The notes: generated by a model from the sequence alone, not told the origin. Counted from the stretch's first letter, positions 24,691 through 33,592 are shown. The stretch is DNA of 39,383 nucleotides from an uncultured Dokdonia sp. (GCF_937910895.1 NZ_CALEMI010000123.1:1-39383); one strand, 5' to 3'. Numbers and translations are program-made.

Positions 24691-27183
24691 ATGCGTATAA
24701 AATTACACTATTTGATACTCGCCTTTCTGGCAATATCTATTACAGGTTGTGGAGCCTTGCAATCCAAAAAATCGAAGGCCACGACTGCTTCAAAACCAAA
24801 GCCCAAACCTAAAAAAGGAGAAATAGAACCTTACAGCAAGGTGATTACCAAAGAAGCAAAAACCGATGAAGGGCTTTTTACCATTCATAAAATAGACGAC
24901 TCTTATTTTTATGAGATTCCTGATTCGCTTTTTGGAAGAGAAATGCTGATGGTCACTCGTATTGCTAAAACAGCTACTGGATTGGGATTTGGAGGTGGTA
25001 AGCAAAACACCTCTGTACTACGCTGGGAAGTAAAAGACAAGAAAGTATTATTGCGTGTTGTATCACATCAAATCTATGCTGCAGATTCATTACCTATTTC
25101 TGAAGCTGTAAAGAACAGTAACTTTGAACCTATTTTATACGCTTTTGACATTAAAGCATATCACAAAGACACTGTAAACAATACTAGAAATACAGTTATA
25201 GATGCATCAGAACTTTTTACTAAAGACGTCAAACCTTTAGGGCTACCAGATTCTAGAAGAAAAGGTTATAAAGTAACCCGTCTTGACGAAAAGCGTTCGT
25301 ACATAGACACCATACGTAGTTATCCTAGAAACATTGAGACAAGACACGTAAAAACGTATGCTGCATCAGAGCCACCTAGTAATAGTGCTACTGGATCACT
25401 TTCTTTGATGATGAGTAACTCTATGATTTTACTTCCTGAAACACCTATGAAGCGTCGATATTTTGACCAACGTGTAGGATGGTTTGCTCGTGGTCAAACT
25501 GATTATGGACAAGAAGCTCAAAAGAGTAAGACTATCAGATATCTAGACAGATGGAGATTAGAAGTAAAAGATGAAGACCTTGAAAAATTCAATCGCGGTG
25601 AACTCGTAGAGCCCAAAAAACAGATTATATATTATGTAGATAGAGCCACTCCAAAAAAATGGATTCCTTATATCAAACAAGGTATTGAAGATTGGCAAGT
25701 TGCTTTTGAAGCGGCTGGATTCAAAAATGCTATTATTGCAAAAGATCCACCTACGCCAGAAGAAGATCCTGATTGGAGTCCAGAAGACGTGCGCTATAGT
25801 GTGGTGCGCTATCTCGCTTCCCCTATTCCTAATGCAAATGGTCCTCACGTAAGCGACCCCAGAAGTGGAGAAATTTTAGAAAGTGATATTAACTGGTATC
25901 ATAATGTCATGTCATTATTACGCAACTGGTTTTTTATACAAACCGCTGCCATCAATCCTGATGCACAATCTTTAGAGTTTAAAGATGAAGTGATGGGTCG
26001 TTTGATTCGTTTTGTGTCTTCACACGAAGTTGGACATACCCTAGGTCTACCACACAATATGGGAAGTAGTGTTGCGTATCCAGTAGACAAATTGCGTGAT
26101 CCTGAGTTTACAAAAAAATATGGTACAGCACCTTCTATTATGGATTATGCTCGTTTTAACTATGTAGCACAACCAGGAGACGGAGATGTAGCACTTATGC
26201 CTAACATTGGAATCTATGACAAGTATGCTATCAAGTGGGGGTACAAGCCTATTTTAGACACCTCTGCAGAAGAGGAAAAGAAAACGCTAGACAATTGGAT
26301 TCTAGAACATGCTGGAGATCCTATGTATCGTTTTGGAAGACAACAACGTGGCGTGATTGATCCGAGTTCACAAACAGAAGACCTAGGAGATGATGCTGTA
26401 AAAGCAAGTACCTATGGTATTGCAAACTTAAAGCGTATTGTTCCTAATCTTACAAAGTGGACTGCTGAAGACGGAAAAAACTACGATGACTTAGAGACTA
26501 TGTACAATCAAGTACTATCACAATACAATAGATACATGGGACATGTCACTGCGAATATTGGAGGTGTATATGAAATATACAAAACCTACGATCAAGAAGG
26601 TGCTGTGTATACACACGTAGCTGCTGATAGACAAAAAGAAGCTTTAGCCTTTTTACAAAAGGAGTTGTTTGAAACACCGCAATGGCTTATAGATGAGAGC
26701 ATCTTTGACAAAGTAGAATCTGCTGGAAGTGTAGAGCGCATTCGTCGTTTTCAAACACGTACGTTAGACAACCTACTTGATTTTGGTAGAGTAGCACGTA
26801 TGTTGGAAAACGAAACGCTAAATGATGAAGAAGCATACACCACCATGGAGATGATGGCAGACTTACGTAATGGGCTATTTAGTGAACTTAGAAATAGTAG
26901 AAGAATTGATATCTACCGTCGTAATTTACAGAGAGCGTACGTAGAGCGTTTAGAAACGTTAATGACTAAGGAACAAACAAGTTTATCTGGTCCTTCTGCA
27001 CGTTTTTCTTCTCGCACCAATATAGACGTGAGTCAAAGTGATATTCGTGCCATTGTACGTCAAGAACTTAAAGACTTAAAACGTACGTTACAAAGTAACA
27101 CAGGGCGTATGAGAGATAAGATCAGCAGGATACATCTTGTTGATTTGGTAGAACGTATTGATCTCATATTAGATCCTAAATAA
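24691..27183 (+). CDS. Zinc-dependent metzincin-type lipoprotein protease (DUF5117/DUF5118/DUF4953 family)
   Basis: 830 residues from the ATG at 24691. An in-frame GTG at 24670 is less likely because a -7-like TATCTTTT abuts it. The lipoprotein signal ends ISITGC (C20), followed by a Lys/Pro-rich tether (residues 24-45). N-terminal beta domains (about 45-330) precede the catalytic domain. There HEVGHTLGLPH (445-455) is the full metzincin zinc motif HExxHxxGxxH with E446 as base, and PSIMDYARF supplies a Met-turn (M484). A helical C-terminal region follows to 830. The basic, non-acidic stretch after the Cys suggests periplasmic facing. Members are widespread in Bacteroidota; the natural substrate is unknown. 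Confidence 0.92.
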   Translation: MRIKLHYLILAFLAISITGCGALQSKKSKATTASKPKPKPKKGEIEPYSKVITKEAKTDEGLFTIHKIDDSYFYEIPDSLFGREMLMVTRIAKTATGLGFGGGKQNTSVLRWEVKDKKVLLRVVSHQIYAADSLPISEAVKNSNFEPILYAFDIKAYHKDTVNNTRNTVIDASELFTKDVKPLGLPDSRRKGYKVTRLDEKRSYIDTIRSYPRNIETRHVKTYAASEPPSNSATGSLSLMMSNSMILLPETPMKRRYFDQRVGWFARGQTDYGQEAQKSKTIRYLDRWRLEVKDEDLEKFNRGELVEPKKQIIYYVDRATPKKWIPYIKQGIEDWQVAFEAAGFKNAIIAKDPPTPEEDPDWSPEDVRYSVVRYLASPIPNANGPHVSDPRSGEILESDINWYHNVMSLLRNWFFIQTAAINPDAQSLEFKDEVMGRLIRFVSSHEVGHTLGLPHNMGSSVAYPVDKLRDPEFTKKYGTAPSIMDYARFNYVAQPGDGDVALMPNIGIYDKYAIKWGYKPILDTSAEEEKKTLDNWILEHAGDPMYRFGRQQRGVIDPSSQTEDLGDDAVKASTYGIANLKRIVPNLTKWTAEDGKNYDDLETMYNQVLSQYNRYMGHVTANIGGVYEIYKTYDQEGAVYTHVAADRQKEALAFLQKELFETPQWLIDESIFDKVESAGSVERIRRFQTRTLDNLLDFGRVARMLENETLNDEEAYTTMEMMADLRNGLFSELRNSRRIDIYRRNLQRAYVERLETLMTKEQTSLSGPSARFSSRTNIDVSQSDIRAIVRQELKDLKRTLQSNTGRMRDKISRIHLVDLVERIDLILDPK

Positions 27184-27195
27184 AACATATAACTA

Positions 27196-27241
27196 GTTCA
27201 AAAAGAGGTTATCAAATTAATTTGATAACCTCTTTTTGAAC
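27196..27241. terminator. 46-bp perfect palindromic terminator
   Basis: 27196-27218 is exactly complementary to 27219-27241 (arm GTTCAAAAAGAGGTTATCAA plus ATT), with no unpaired loop base, and contains A5/T5 tracts. It ends the protease transcript. Confidence 0.85.
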
Positions 27242-27406
27242 TTACTTTACATAAAATATATTCAATTATTACATTCTAAATAGCATTCGAATCTATTTAA
27301 GAACATATCTCATAAGATTGATATACTTTAGTTTTATATATATTCGTCATTTAGGATAAAAGCGTTTAAAACTTAAACCTCCTTGATTAGTATTAAAACG
27401 AACAAA

Positions 27407-29011
27407 ATGAAAATTTTTACATTTATATGTTTTCTATTCATTTATAATAGCTGTTATTCTTCTAATGAATATAATTCTGAATTTCTAACATCACAAACCA
27501 AAAATAATATTAATATCGAAAAATCAGGGATATACGTTAAAGATTTTGGAGCTATTGGTGATGGAGTTACTGATGACACTGCTGCTATTCAAGCCGCAAT
27601 AGTAGCATTAAATAAAGAGAGAACTTCTCCAATAGGAAATGACGGATGGGGGCAAAATACCCTTTATTTTGACAAAGGGGAGTATCTGGTATATAAGCCT
27701 TTACTACTTAATAGCAGTTCTTACATAGGAGCAAAATTTATTGGTGCTGGAGAATACGCAACTCAAATTACATTTAGAAACGACACAGATATATGTTTTG
27801 AATTTAATGCTCATATAAATGTGCTTTTTCAAGATATGACTATCTATCATGATCCAGTTAATGAGAAAAGGAGTACTTGGTCAAATTCTTGTTTTAAATT
27901 AAAAGGTAAAGGAGGAGGTAGACGATTTTCATTAGAGAGAGTTACTACTATAAATTTTGATCGAGTAATAACCCATGATAACACTTTTAACGGAAACAAC
28001 GATACTAGTTTAACGATAGGAAGCACGTTTAAAAATTTCAACACCTTTTTATATTCGCGTAATACACAAGCAGTAGTTAATGAATACATACAGTGCTCTT
28101 GGTATGGAGGGGGAGATGTTTTTGATATAGCAGGTTATGGGCATACTTCGTTACGAGGAGGTAGTATTGTGGTAGGCGGCACTTGGTTTAAGTTTGCAAA
28201 TATTCCTAAAAAGTACGGCCCATCAAGTAATTATTCATTGTATAATGTAAAAGGAGAATATAGCGCCAATTATAAAGGCATAGTCGCTACAAAAATTGTG
28301 GAAGCTGTTGGAGAATATATAAATGTAAATATGTCATTTTATAATTGTGGCTTAAGTTCAACTCTACAACCTCTCCCGTCTGCTAAAACTATTGTACTTG
28401 GTTCTAACAGTCAACTTATTTTTAATCAATGCTCTCTTGTAAATTCAAGCATAGAAACCATAGCTCAAGCAACCTTACTTACTGATAATAAATCTTTTAT
28501 TAAATTTTTAAATTGCCCAGACCCCGTTCTACCTGAAAGAGTAAAAAGAACAACTATTTCTAATGGTTTTGGTCATCCAGTAATAAGTTATAATGATTGT
28601 AGTGGGGTAAGTAATATCAGTTTATTAAATTTAACATCGTCGCATGTGAATACAACTCATGTGAATACACTTACCAAACAAACCACTTCTGATGGAAGGT
28701 TAACTGTAAATAATAGACCACACACTTTTACACTTCCATTATATGATCAACACACCGTAATTGAAGAAGCTTACATCGTAATTAACCCATACACAACTGC
28801 TTTAGAAAGTGACATTGAAGTAAGGGTATATGCCGACTTGAAAAAAGAAAAACTATTAGACAATTTTACGTTTAAAAGTAATAAAGATGGTAATGTTTAT
28901 TATATCAATACTATAAAAGGAAAAATAGTACAAGAAGCTATCGTATTCGAAATCATCAACCCTTCTGGAAGACAAATAGGTAGTATAACGGTACGAACGA
29001 AGAATATTTGA
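27407..29011 (+). CDS. Right-handed beta-helix lipoprotein (pectate-lyase-3/tailspike-like)
   Basis: 534 residues from the ATG at 27407; eight residues of upstream open frame (MISIKTNK) are left out because the signal starts at MKIFTFICFLFIYNSC (C16). Residues about 44-62 (YVKDFGAIGDGVTDDTAAIQ) are the diagnostic N-terminal motif of Pectate_lyase_3/GH28-like beta-helices, also found in phage tailspikes. The helix body runs to about 430 with short turns (FINQCSLVN-type NC ladders). The last 110 residues form a separate beta domain. Catalytic residues could not be assigned. Base composition is more AT-rich and codon use looser than in neighbouring genes, which may point to transfer. It probably binds or cuts polysaccharide. 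Confidence 0.85.
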   Translation: MKIFTFICFLFIYNSCYSSNEYNSEFLTSQTKNNINIEKSGIYVKDFGAIGDGVTDDTAAIQAAIVALNKERTSPIGNDGWGQNTLYFDKGEYLVYKPLLLNSSSYIGAKFIGAGEYATQITFRNDTDICFEFNAHINVLFQDMTIYHDPVNEKRSTWSNSCFKLKGKGGGRRFSLERVTTINFDRVITHDNTFNGNNDTSLTIGSTFKNFNTFLYSRNTQAVVNEYIQCSWYGGGDVFDIAGYGHTSLRGGSIVVGGTWFKFANIPKKYGPSSNYSLYNVKGEYSANYKGIVATKIVEAVGEYINVNMSFYNCGLSSTLQPLPSAKTIVLGSNSQLIFNQCSLVNSSIETIAQATLLTDNKSFIKFLNCPDPVLPERVKRTTISNGFGHPVISYNDCSGVSNISLLNLTSSHVNTTHVNTLTKQTTSDGRLTVNNRPHTFTLPLYDQHTVIEEAYIVINPYTTALESDIEVRVYADLKKEKLLDNFTFKSNKDGNVYYINTIKGKIVQEAIVFEIINPSGRQIGSITVRTKNI

Positions 29012-29195
29012 ATTAAATTTTTTAAATAATTTTTTCTTATCCAGACCTATAATGATAACAAAATCTTATTATTATTTTCTTTTTAGATTTTTAAACTTCA
29101 AAAGCGTGCTTCTTAAGACTACGTTAATTTAAGGAAAACCGTTAAACCTTATCGAAAATTCAAGGTCATAGTAGCGTAACAAAAAATTAAAGAAG

Positions 29196-29612
29196 ATGAA
29201 ATATATTTTAACAACGATGTTTTTGTGTTTAACGATGACAATAACTGCGCAAAGAGGAGAAGATCACCAGAAAAGAGCACAGTTAAGCCCTGAGCAACAC
29301 GCTACGCTAACAACGAAAAAAATGACACTTGCTTTAGACCTAAACACACTGCAAGTAGATAAAGTGTATAAGGTACAATTAGCTCAAGCACAAAAGAGAG
29401 AAGCATTTCTTTCAGAGCGCAAAAAAGACGATCGCCAAGCGTTAACAAAAGAACAACGCTTTGAACTTGAAACGAAAAAACTAGACCATAAGATTGCTCT
29501 TCAAAAGGAAATGAAATCTATTCTCACTGCTGATCAATTTAAAAAATGGCATGAGATGAAGCACAAGAAGAATCAAAAAAGAAAAGGGAAACACCACACC
29601 CAAAGAAGATAG
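29196..29612 (+). CDS. Small basic periplasmic protein, Spy/LTxxQ-like
   Basis: 138 residues with a signal peptide (MKYILTTMFLCLTMTITAQ). The mature part is helical and very basic. Two LTxxQ-like segments are present: LSPEQHATLTTKKM near 30 and SILTADQFKKWHEMKHKKN near 108. Between them lies KVYKVQLAQAQKREAF. This layout resembles Spy/CpxP-type periplasmic chaperone-like proteins, here with a Lys/Arg/His-rich tail. The assignment is moderate. It ends at a terminator shared with hemL. Confidence 0.75.
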   Translation: MKYILTTMFLCLTMTITAQRGEDHQKRAQLSPEQHATLTTKKMTLALDLNTLQVDKVYKVQLAQAQKREAFLSERKKDDRQALTKEQRFELETKKLDHKIALQKEMKSILTADQFKKWHEMKHKKNQKRKGKHHTQRR

Positions 29613-29629
29613 ATTAGATGTTGTTTGGA

Positions 29630-29661
29630 AAAGGCAGATATTTTATAAAATATCTGCCTTT
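29630..29661. terminator. Bidirectional terminator overlapping the hemL stop
   Basis: A perfect 32-base palindrome (arm AAAGGCAGATATTTTA) with its centre on the hemL stop codon (complement of 29643-29645). It serves the convergent 29196 gene and hemL. Confidence 0.9.
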
Positions 29662-30956
29662 CTTGTATAGTTTAAAGTGCTTGCGACTTTAGCCACGACA
29701 GCAATCGTTTTGTCTAAATCTTCATACGTCAAGGCGTCTGTTATAAACCAAGTCTCATACGCACTAGGGGCAATATAAACACCTTCTTCTAATAGACCGT
29801 GAAAAAACTTTTTAAAGGTATCATTATCTCCCGCGGCAGCTGTTTTAAAATCAATCACTTCATCTTCTGCAAAATGCACAGAAATCATAGACCCAATACG
29901 ATTGATCGTATGTGTTACTTTATGAGCATCAAGAGCCGCGGTCATTCCTTTATGGAGATATGCTGTCTTTTCTTCTAAGCGCGTAAAAAGATGCTCATCG
30001 TTATGAATAGCTGTAAGCATAGCAAAACCTGCTGCCATCGCTAACGGATTCCCACTTAAAGTCCCTGCTTGATATACAGGTCCTAAAGGGGCTAAATAAT
30101 TCATAATCTCATCACGAGAAGCAAACGCTCCTACTGGCAGTCCGCCTCCTATTACTTTTCCAAAAGTGACAATATCTGCTCGTACATTTTTAAGTTCTTG
30201 TACACCGCCTTTAGCCAATCTAAAACCAGTCATTACCTCATCAAAAATAAGCAATGTCTGGTGTTGATCACATAGACTTCGCAAGCCTTCTAAGAAACCA
30301 TTTTTAGGAACTATACATCCCATATTCCCAGCAACTGGTTCTATAATAATGGCTGCAACCTCCTGTGGATTCGCTTTTAAAAGTGCTTCTACTTGATCTA
30401 GATTATTGTAATCTGCGAGCAATGTATCTTTAGCGGTTCCCTTAGTAACACCAGGGCTATTAGGCGTTCCAAAAGTAACAGCTCCACTCCCCGCTTGGAT
30501 TAAAAAAGAATCAGAATGTCCGTGATAGCATCCTGCAAATTTTATGATTTTCTCTCTATTAGTATACCCTCTTGCCAAACGTATGGCACTCATACAGGCT
30601 TCTGTACCACTATTTACAAAACGTATTTTATCAACACCGGGTACCATCCCTATAGCTAGTTTTGCAATCTCTGTTTCAATTTCTGTTGGCATTCCGAACG
30701 ATGTTCCTTTTTTGGCTTTAGCAACCACAGCATCTACTACAGGCTGATAGGCATGTCCTAATATCATAGGTCCCCAAGAATTGATATAATCTATCAATGT
30801 CCTACCATCCTCATCATACAAATAAGCACCTTTTGCCTCTTTTACAAAAATAGGATCACCTCCTACAGATTTAAAAGCTCGTACTGGGCTATTAACACCT
30901 CCTGGAATCACACGTTGTGCTTCTACAAACAAAGCACTACTTCTTTTATATATCAT
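29643..30956 (-). CDS. hemL: Glutamate-1-semialdehyde 2,1-aminomutase
   Basis: HemL converts glutamate-1-semialdehyde to 5-aminolevulinate using PMP/PLP, in the C5 route to haem. 437 residues is the family norm. Visible motifs are [18 protein letters not shown] at the N-terminus, [19 protein letters not shown] (about 112-130), [27 protein letters not shown] and [18 protein letters not shown] with the PLP lysine K267. It starts three bases after the stop of the GH73-LysM gene in the same operon. No other hem genes are in the window. Confidence 0.97.
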   Translation of the reverse strand: MIYKRSSALFVEAQRVIPGGVNSPVRAFKSVGGDPIFVKEAKGAYLYDEDGRTLIDYINSWGPMILGHAYQPVVDAVVAKAKKGTSFGMPTEIETEIAKLAIGMVPGVDKIRFVNSGTEACMSAIRLARGYTNREKIIKFAGCYHGHSDSFLIQAGSGAVTFGTPNSPGVTKGTAKDTLLADYNNLDQVEALLKANPQEVAAIIIEPVAGNMGCIVPKNGFLEGLRSLCDQHQTLLIFDEVMTGFRLAKGGVQELKNVRADIVTFGKVIGGGLPVGAFASRDEIMNYLAPLGPVYQAGTLSGNPLAMAAGFAMLTAIHNDEHLFTRLEEKTAYLHKGMTAALDAHKVTHTINRIGSMISVHFAEDEVIDFKTAAAGDNDTFKKFFHGLLEEGVYIAPSAYETWFITDALTYEDLDKTIAVVAKVASTLNYTRKADIL

Positions 30957-30959
30957 GAA

Positions 30960-31772
30960 TTAATATCGGCTATCAAATGGTTCTACATACAGTACTTGTC
31001 CTACAAAAATATCATTGTTTTCAAGTCCATTAATTTTTTTAAGATCCTCTACACTGATCTTATATTTTTTAGAAATACGGTATAAGGTTTCTCCTTTCTC
31101 TACTGTATGCTGATTCTTTTTGTCTTTTACTTTTTTATAATCTTCTTCTGCTTTACCTAGTACTTCTCCATCATAACGATATAATTCATAGCGCTCTATT
31201 AATGAAACAAGTTTCGCTGGATATTTTTTATCTGTCGCGTATCCTGCAGCTCTCAATCCTTTAGCCCATCCTTTATAATCATCTTTAGGAAGTTTAAAAA
31301 GTGCTGCATATCGACCTCGGTTTGTCAGAAATAAAGAATGATCTCTGTATGAAAACTTCGCTAAACTATACTTTCTAAAACACTCGCCTTTTTCATCATC
31401 ATCATGATACACTTTGGCACCTTTCCAATCATGACATTTTATTCCAAAATGATTATTTGCTTTTCTTACTAATTCTCCATTTCCAGCTCCAGACTCTAAA
31501 ATTCCTTGTGCCAAAGTGATACTTGCTGGTATTCCGTACTGACGCATCTCTTCTTGAGCGATGGCGGCATACGTTTCTATATATCCTTCTACACCCGTTT
31601 TAGGAATAGGATTTACTACATTCTCTTCTTCTGGAGTTTCCTTTTTAGGAGGTGTGATCACTCGCTCTTCTCGCTCCTTTTTTGGAGTGACTTTACGTGT
31701 TGTTCTTTTTGAAGAACCGCAACTCCCGAGTATACATCCCATTAAAAACAAAAACACAATACGTCTTATCAT
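30960..31772 (-). CDS. GH73 glucosaminidase lipoprotein with C-terminal LysM
   Basis: 270 residues. The lipoprotein signal ends ILGSC (C18), followed by a Lys/Glu/Pro-rich linker (20-60). The glucosaminidase domain (about 60-200) shows YIETYAAIAQEEMRQYGIPA, LAQGILESGAGNGELVRKAN (catalytic-type E93), NNHFGIKCHDWKGAKVYHDD and LRAAGYATDKKYPAKL. A LysM domain (about 219-265; HTVEKGETLYRISKKYKIS) binds peptidoglycan. It probably cleaves murein glycan strands in the periplasm. Gaps of three bases on both sides tie it into the operon with hemL and the PLP enzyme. Confidence 0.93.
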   Translation of the reverse strand: MIRRIVFLFLMGCILGSCGSSKRTTRKVTPKKEREERVITPPKKETPEEENVVNPIPKTGVEGYIETYAAIAQEEMRQYGIPASITLAQGILESGAGNGELVRKANNHFGIKCHDWKGAKVYHDDDEKGECFRKYSLAKFSYRDHSLFLTNRGRYAALFKLPKDDYKGWAKGLRAAGYATDKKYPAKLVSLIERYELYRYDGEVLGKAEEDYKKVKDKKNQHTVEKGETLYRISKKYKISVEDLKKINGLENNDIFVGQVLYVEPFDSRY

Positions 31773-31775
31773 CTT

Positions 31776-32687
31776 CTAAATAGCTATAGTTTGAAGCCCC
31801 TTTTTCTCTAGTTTTTTGTTGATTCCTGCAACTCCCTGAAGACCTCCTGTATGAATTGCTAAAATACGAGAATTTTGCGGGAAATACCCTTTTGAAATAA
31901 GGTCAAAAATCCCATACATCATTTTACCTGTATATATAGGATCTAATAAAATATGGTATGTTTTATTAAATTCATTTATAAAATTCACAAGCTCTTGGGT
32001 GACTTTGGCATATCCTCCAAAATGATACGCTTGTTGTAATTCCCAATGTGAGGTATTCGTCATTTTTTGTAGTTCGCTTTTTAAAAAATCACCTTTCAAC
32101 GCAGGAAATCCAATGACCTTTTGAGAAGGGCTAGAAGCATTACAAATACCTGCAATAGTACCTCCAGTACCCATGGCGCAACATATATAATCAAACGAAA
32201 GATCTTGCAGAGTTAGTATTTCTTCACATCCTTTTATAGCAAGATCATTGGTGCCTCCTTCTGGCAAAATATATGCCTCAGGATATTCTTTTTTGAGAGA
32301 TGCTAAAAAAGAAGCTTCTTCCTTTTGTTTGTATGATTCTCTTGATATAAATATAAGTTTCATCCCACAAGAAACTGCTTGCGCAAGCGTCGTATTTTCT
32401 TCAAGCGTTTTATCTAAATCCATAGCGAGTTCTTCTCCTCTAATAATTCCTATGGTATTGAAATCATATTTCATTCCGGCGACTGCTGTTGCCGCAATAT
32501 GATTGGAATAAGCACCTCCAAAAGTAAGTAGGGTTGTATAGTTATTTGCTTTCGCGAAAGCGATATTATATTTAAGCTTTCTGTATTTATTTCCTGAAAT
32601 ATAGGGATGAATCAGATCCTCTCTTTTTAACGACAATGACACGTCATAAGGAATTTGCAAGTCTTGATTCTGGGGTACTTCTATCAC
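31776..32687 (-). CDS. ACC deaminase / D-cysteine desulfhydrase family PLP enzyme
   Basis: 303 residues, fold type II PLP enzyme. The signature is at the N-terminus: LSLKREDLIHPYISGNKYRK with the PLP lysine K34 in GNKYRK, then LLTFGGAYSNHIAATAVAG (substrate loop with SNH), and CCAMGTGGTIAGI holding the phosphate. Members either open 1-aminocyclopropane-1-carboxylate or release sulfide from D-cysteine; sequence alone does not separate these, and in bacteria without ethylene metabolism the D-cysteine role is more likely. Residues 43-47 (AFAKA) are encoded by a palindrome copy. It is followed by a three-base gap to the GH73 gene. Confidence 0.9.
   Translation of the reverse strand: MIEVPQNQDLQIPYDVSLSLKREDLIHPYISGNKYRKLKYNIAFAKANNYTTLLTFGGAYSNHIAATAVAGMKYDFNTIGIIRGEELAMDLDKTLEENTTLAQAVSCGMKLIFISRESYKQKEEASFLASLKKEYPEAYILPEGGTNDLAIKGCEEILTLQDLSFDYICCAMGTGGTIAGICNASSPSQKVIGFPALKGDFLKSELQKMTNTSHWELQQAYHFGGYAKVTQELVNFINEFNKTYHILLDPIYTGKMMYGIFDLISKGYFPQNSRILAIHTGGLQGVAGINKKLEKKGLQTIAI
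32548..32561. repeat. Iterated palindrome copy 9 (in the PLP enzyme gene)
   Basis: The 14-base core GCTTTCGCGAAAGC only; the outer base pair is lost. Read on the minus strand as AFAKA. Confidence 0.9.
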
Positions 32688-32740
32688 ACTGTCAAAATTA
32701 GGAAAACGAAACCATAAAAAGACAACCTCTCATCCGATTC

Positions 32741-33067
32741 CTATAGATACTTTACAAAAGACCAAAAAGATCTTTTTTCTAAATAATCAAGGTTATTTTC
32801 ATTTTGGTAAGCTTCTCGCTCAAAAGATATGTTACTATAGGCTTTATATGAATCTCTATACTGAACCAAACGCACTCCATATTCTATGGTATACCAGATA
32901 AAAAAAGGAAGTATCAACAGCTCTACTTGTTGACGTAAATGAATACATTCATGATTTATAAAGACAACATCGTTTTTTAATGTTGCACGTTTCATAATAA
33001 TAAAAGGCCATAGCGTAAGCCCTACAAAACGTTTCCTCAACAAATATTTATTTACTATCAAAAACAT
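32741..33067 (-). CDS. Small membrane HExxH protein (putative mini-metallopeptidase)
   Basis: 108 residues. HECIH at 39-43 in VVFINHECIHLRQQVELL is a zinc HExxH motif. A hydrophobic segment (about 51-65, LILPFFIWYTIEYG) follows, and EREAYQNE (83-90) could provide the third, glutamate ligand as in gluzincins (E..A..N). This is far shorter than usual membrane proteases such as M48 or M56. It is the first gene of the minus-strand operon leading to hemL. A TTG-N18-TACTTTTG promoter ends four bases before the ATG. The family is not recognised; protease activity is inference. Confidence 0.75.
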   Translation of the reverse strand: MFLIVNKYLLRKRFVGLTLWPFIIMKRATLKNDVVFINHECIHLRQQVELLILPFFIWYTIEYGVRLVQYRDSYKAYSNISFEREAYQNENNLDYLEKRSFWSFVKYL

Positions 33068-33071
33068 ATTT

Positions 33072-33100
33072 CAAAAGTACTTTATATTCTTAGTAATCAA
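33072..33100 (-). promoter_or_regulatory. Promoter of the HExxH-to-hemL operon
   Basis: On the minus strand: TTG (33100-33098), an 18-base spacer, TACTTTTG (33079-33072), then AAAT and the ATG. The expected transcription start falls at or near the start codon, i.e. a leaderless mRNA. Confidence 0.65.
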
Positions 33101-33171
33101 AACAATGTACACACGTATTTATCCACGCATCTATTAACAACCCTATAATAGTAATCCTAGCAGAGTCTTAG

Positions 33172-33179
33172 TATATTTG
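33172..33179 (+). promoter_or_regulatory. -7 box of the DUF5522 gene
   Basis: TATATTTG, a perfect TAnnTTTG, 20 bases before the ATG at 33200; the -33 TTG is not evident. Confidence 0.5.
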
Positions 33180-33199
33180 TAGTCATCATAAAAAAAGCA

Positions 33200-33370
33200 A
33201 TGTCATTCATAAAAAAACATATTCCTATTGAAGAAGGAGATTACTATCTCACTCCCGAAGGATATAGATGTTTTACAGAGCAATATCATCGTAAACGCGG
33301 CTATTGTTGTGAAAGCGGTTGCAGGCACTGCCCGTATGGGTTTGACAAAAAAACAAACACCCAGTCTTAA
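33200..33370 (+). CDS. DUF5522 family Cys-rich small protein
   Basis: A 56-residue gene, translated directly: MSFIKKHIPIEEGDYYLTPE, GYRCFTEQYHRKRGYCCESG, CRHCPYGFDKKTNTQS. The GYCCESGCRHCPYGF motif, with Cys at 24, 36, 37, 41 and 44, is the hallmark of the DUF5522 family, whose likely metal-binding role has not been shown here. The length is typical. It is an isolated gene, divergent from the HExxH operon. Confidence 0.88.
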   Translation: MSFIKKHIPIEEGDYYLTPEGYRCFTEQYHRKRGYCCESGCRHCPYGFDKKTNTQS

Positions 33371-33592
33371 GATGGATACTACGGTATTATCATATCGCAA
33401 ATGTATATTTACATCCTACTATAGGGCAAACATGCGTTATCCCTGATTTTTGAAGTATACTTCAACAAGTATCTTTATCAATCACCCACTTGTGAATAAA
33501 CTAGTTAGGTAAGATTTAGATACTAAATTTACAATTTCAACATAAAAGGTCGGGTCATAAAACCCTCTTAAGGAATTTAAAAAAATCAACAC

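Noticed and set aside
32370-32392. GCTTGCGCAAGC as a further palindrome copy
   Set aside because: It is a different 12-base palindrome lacking the TTTCGCGAAA centre, and occurs once.
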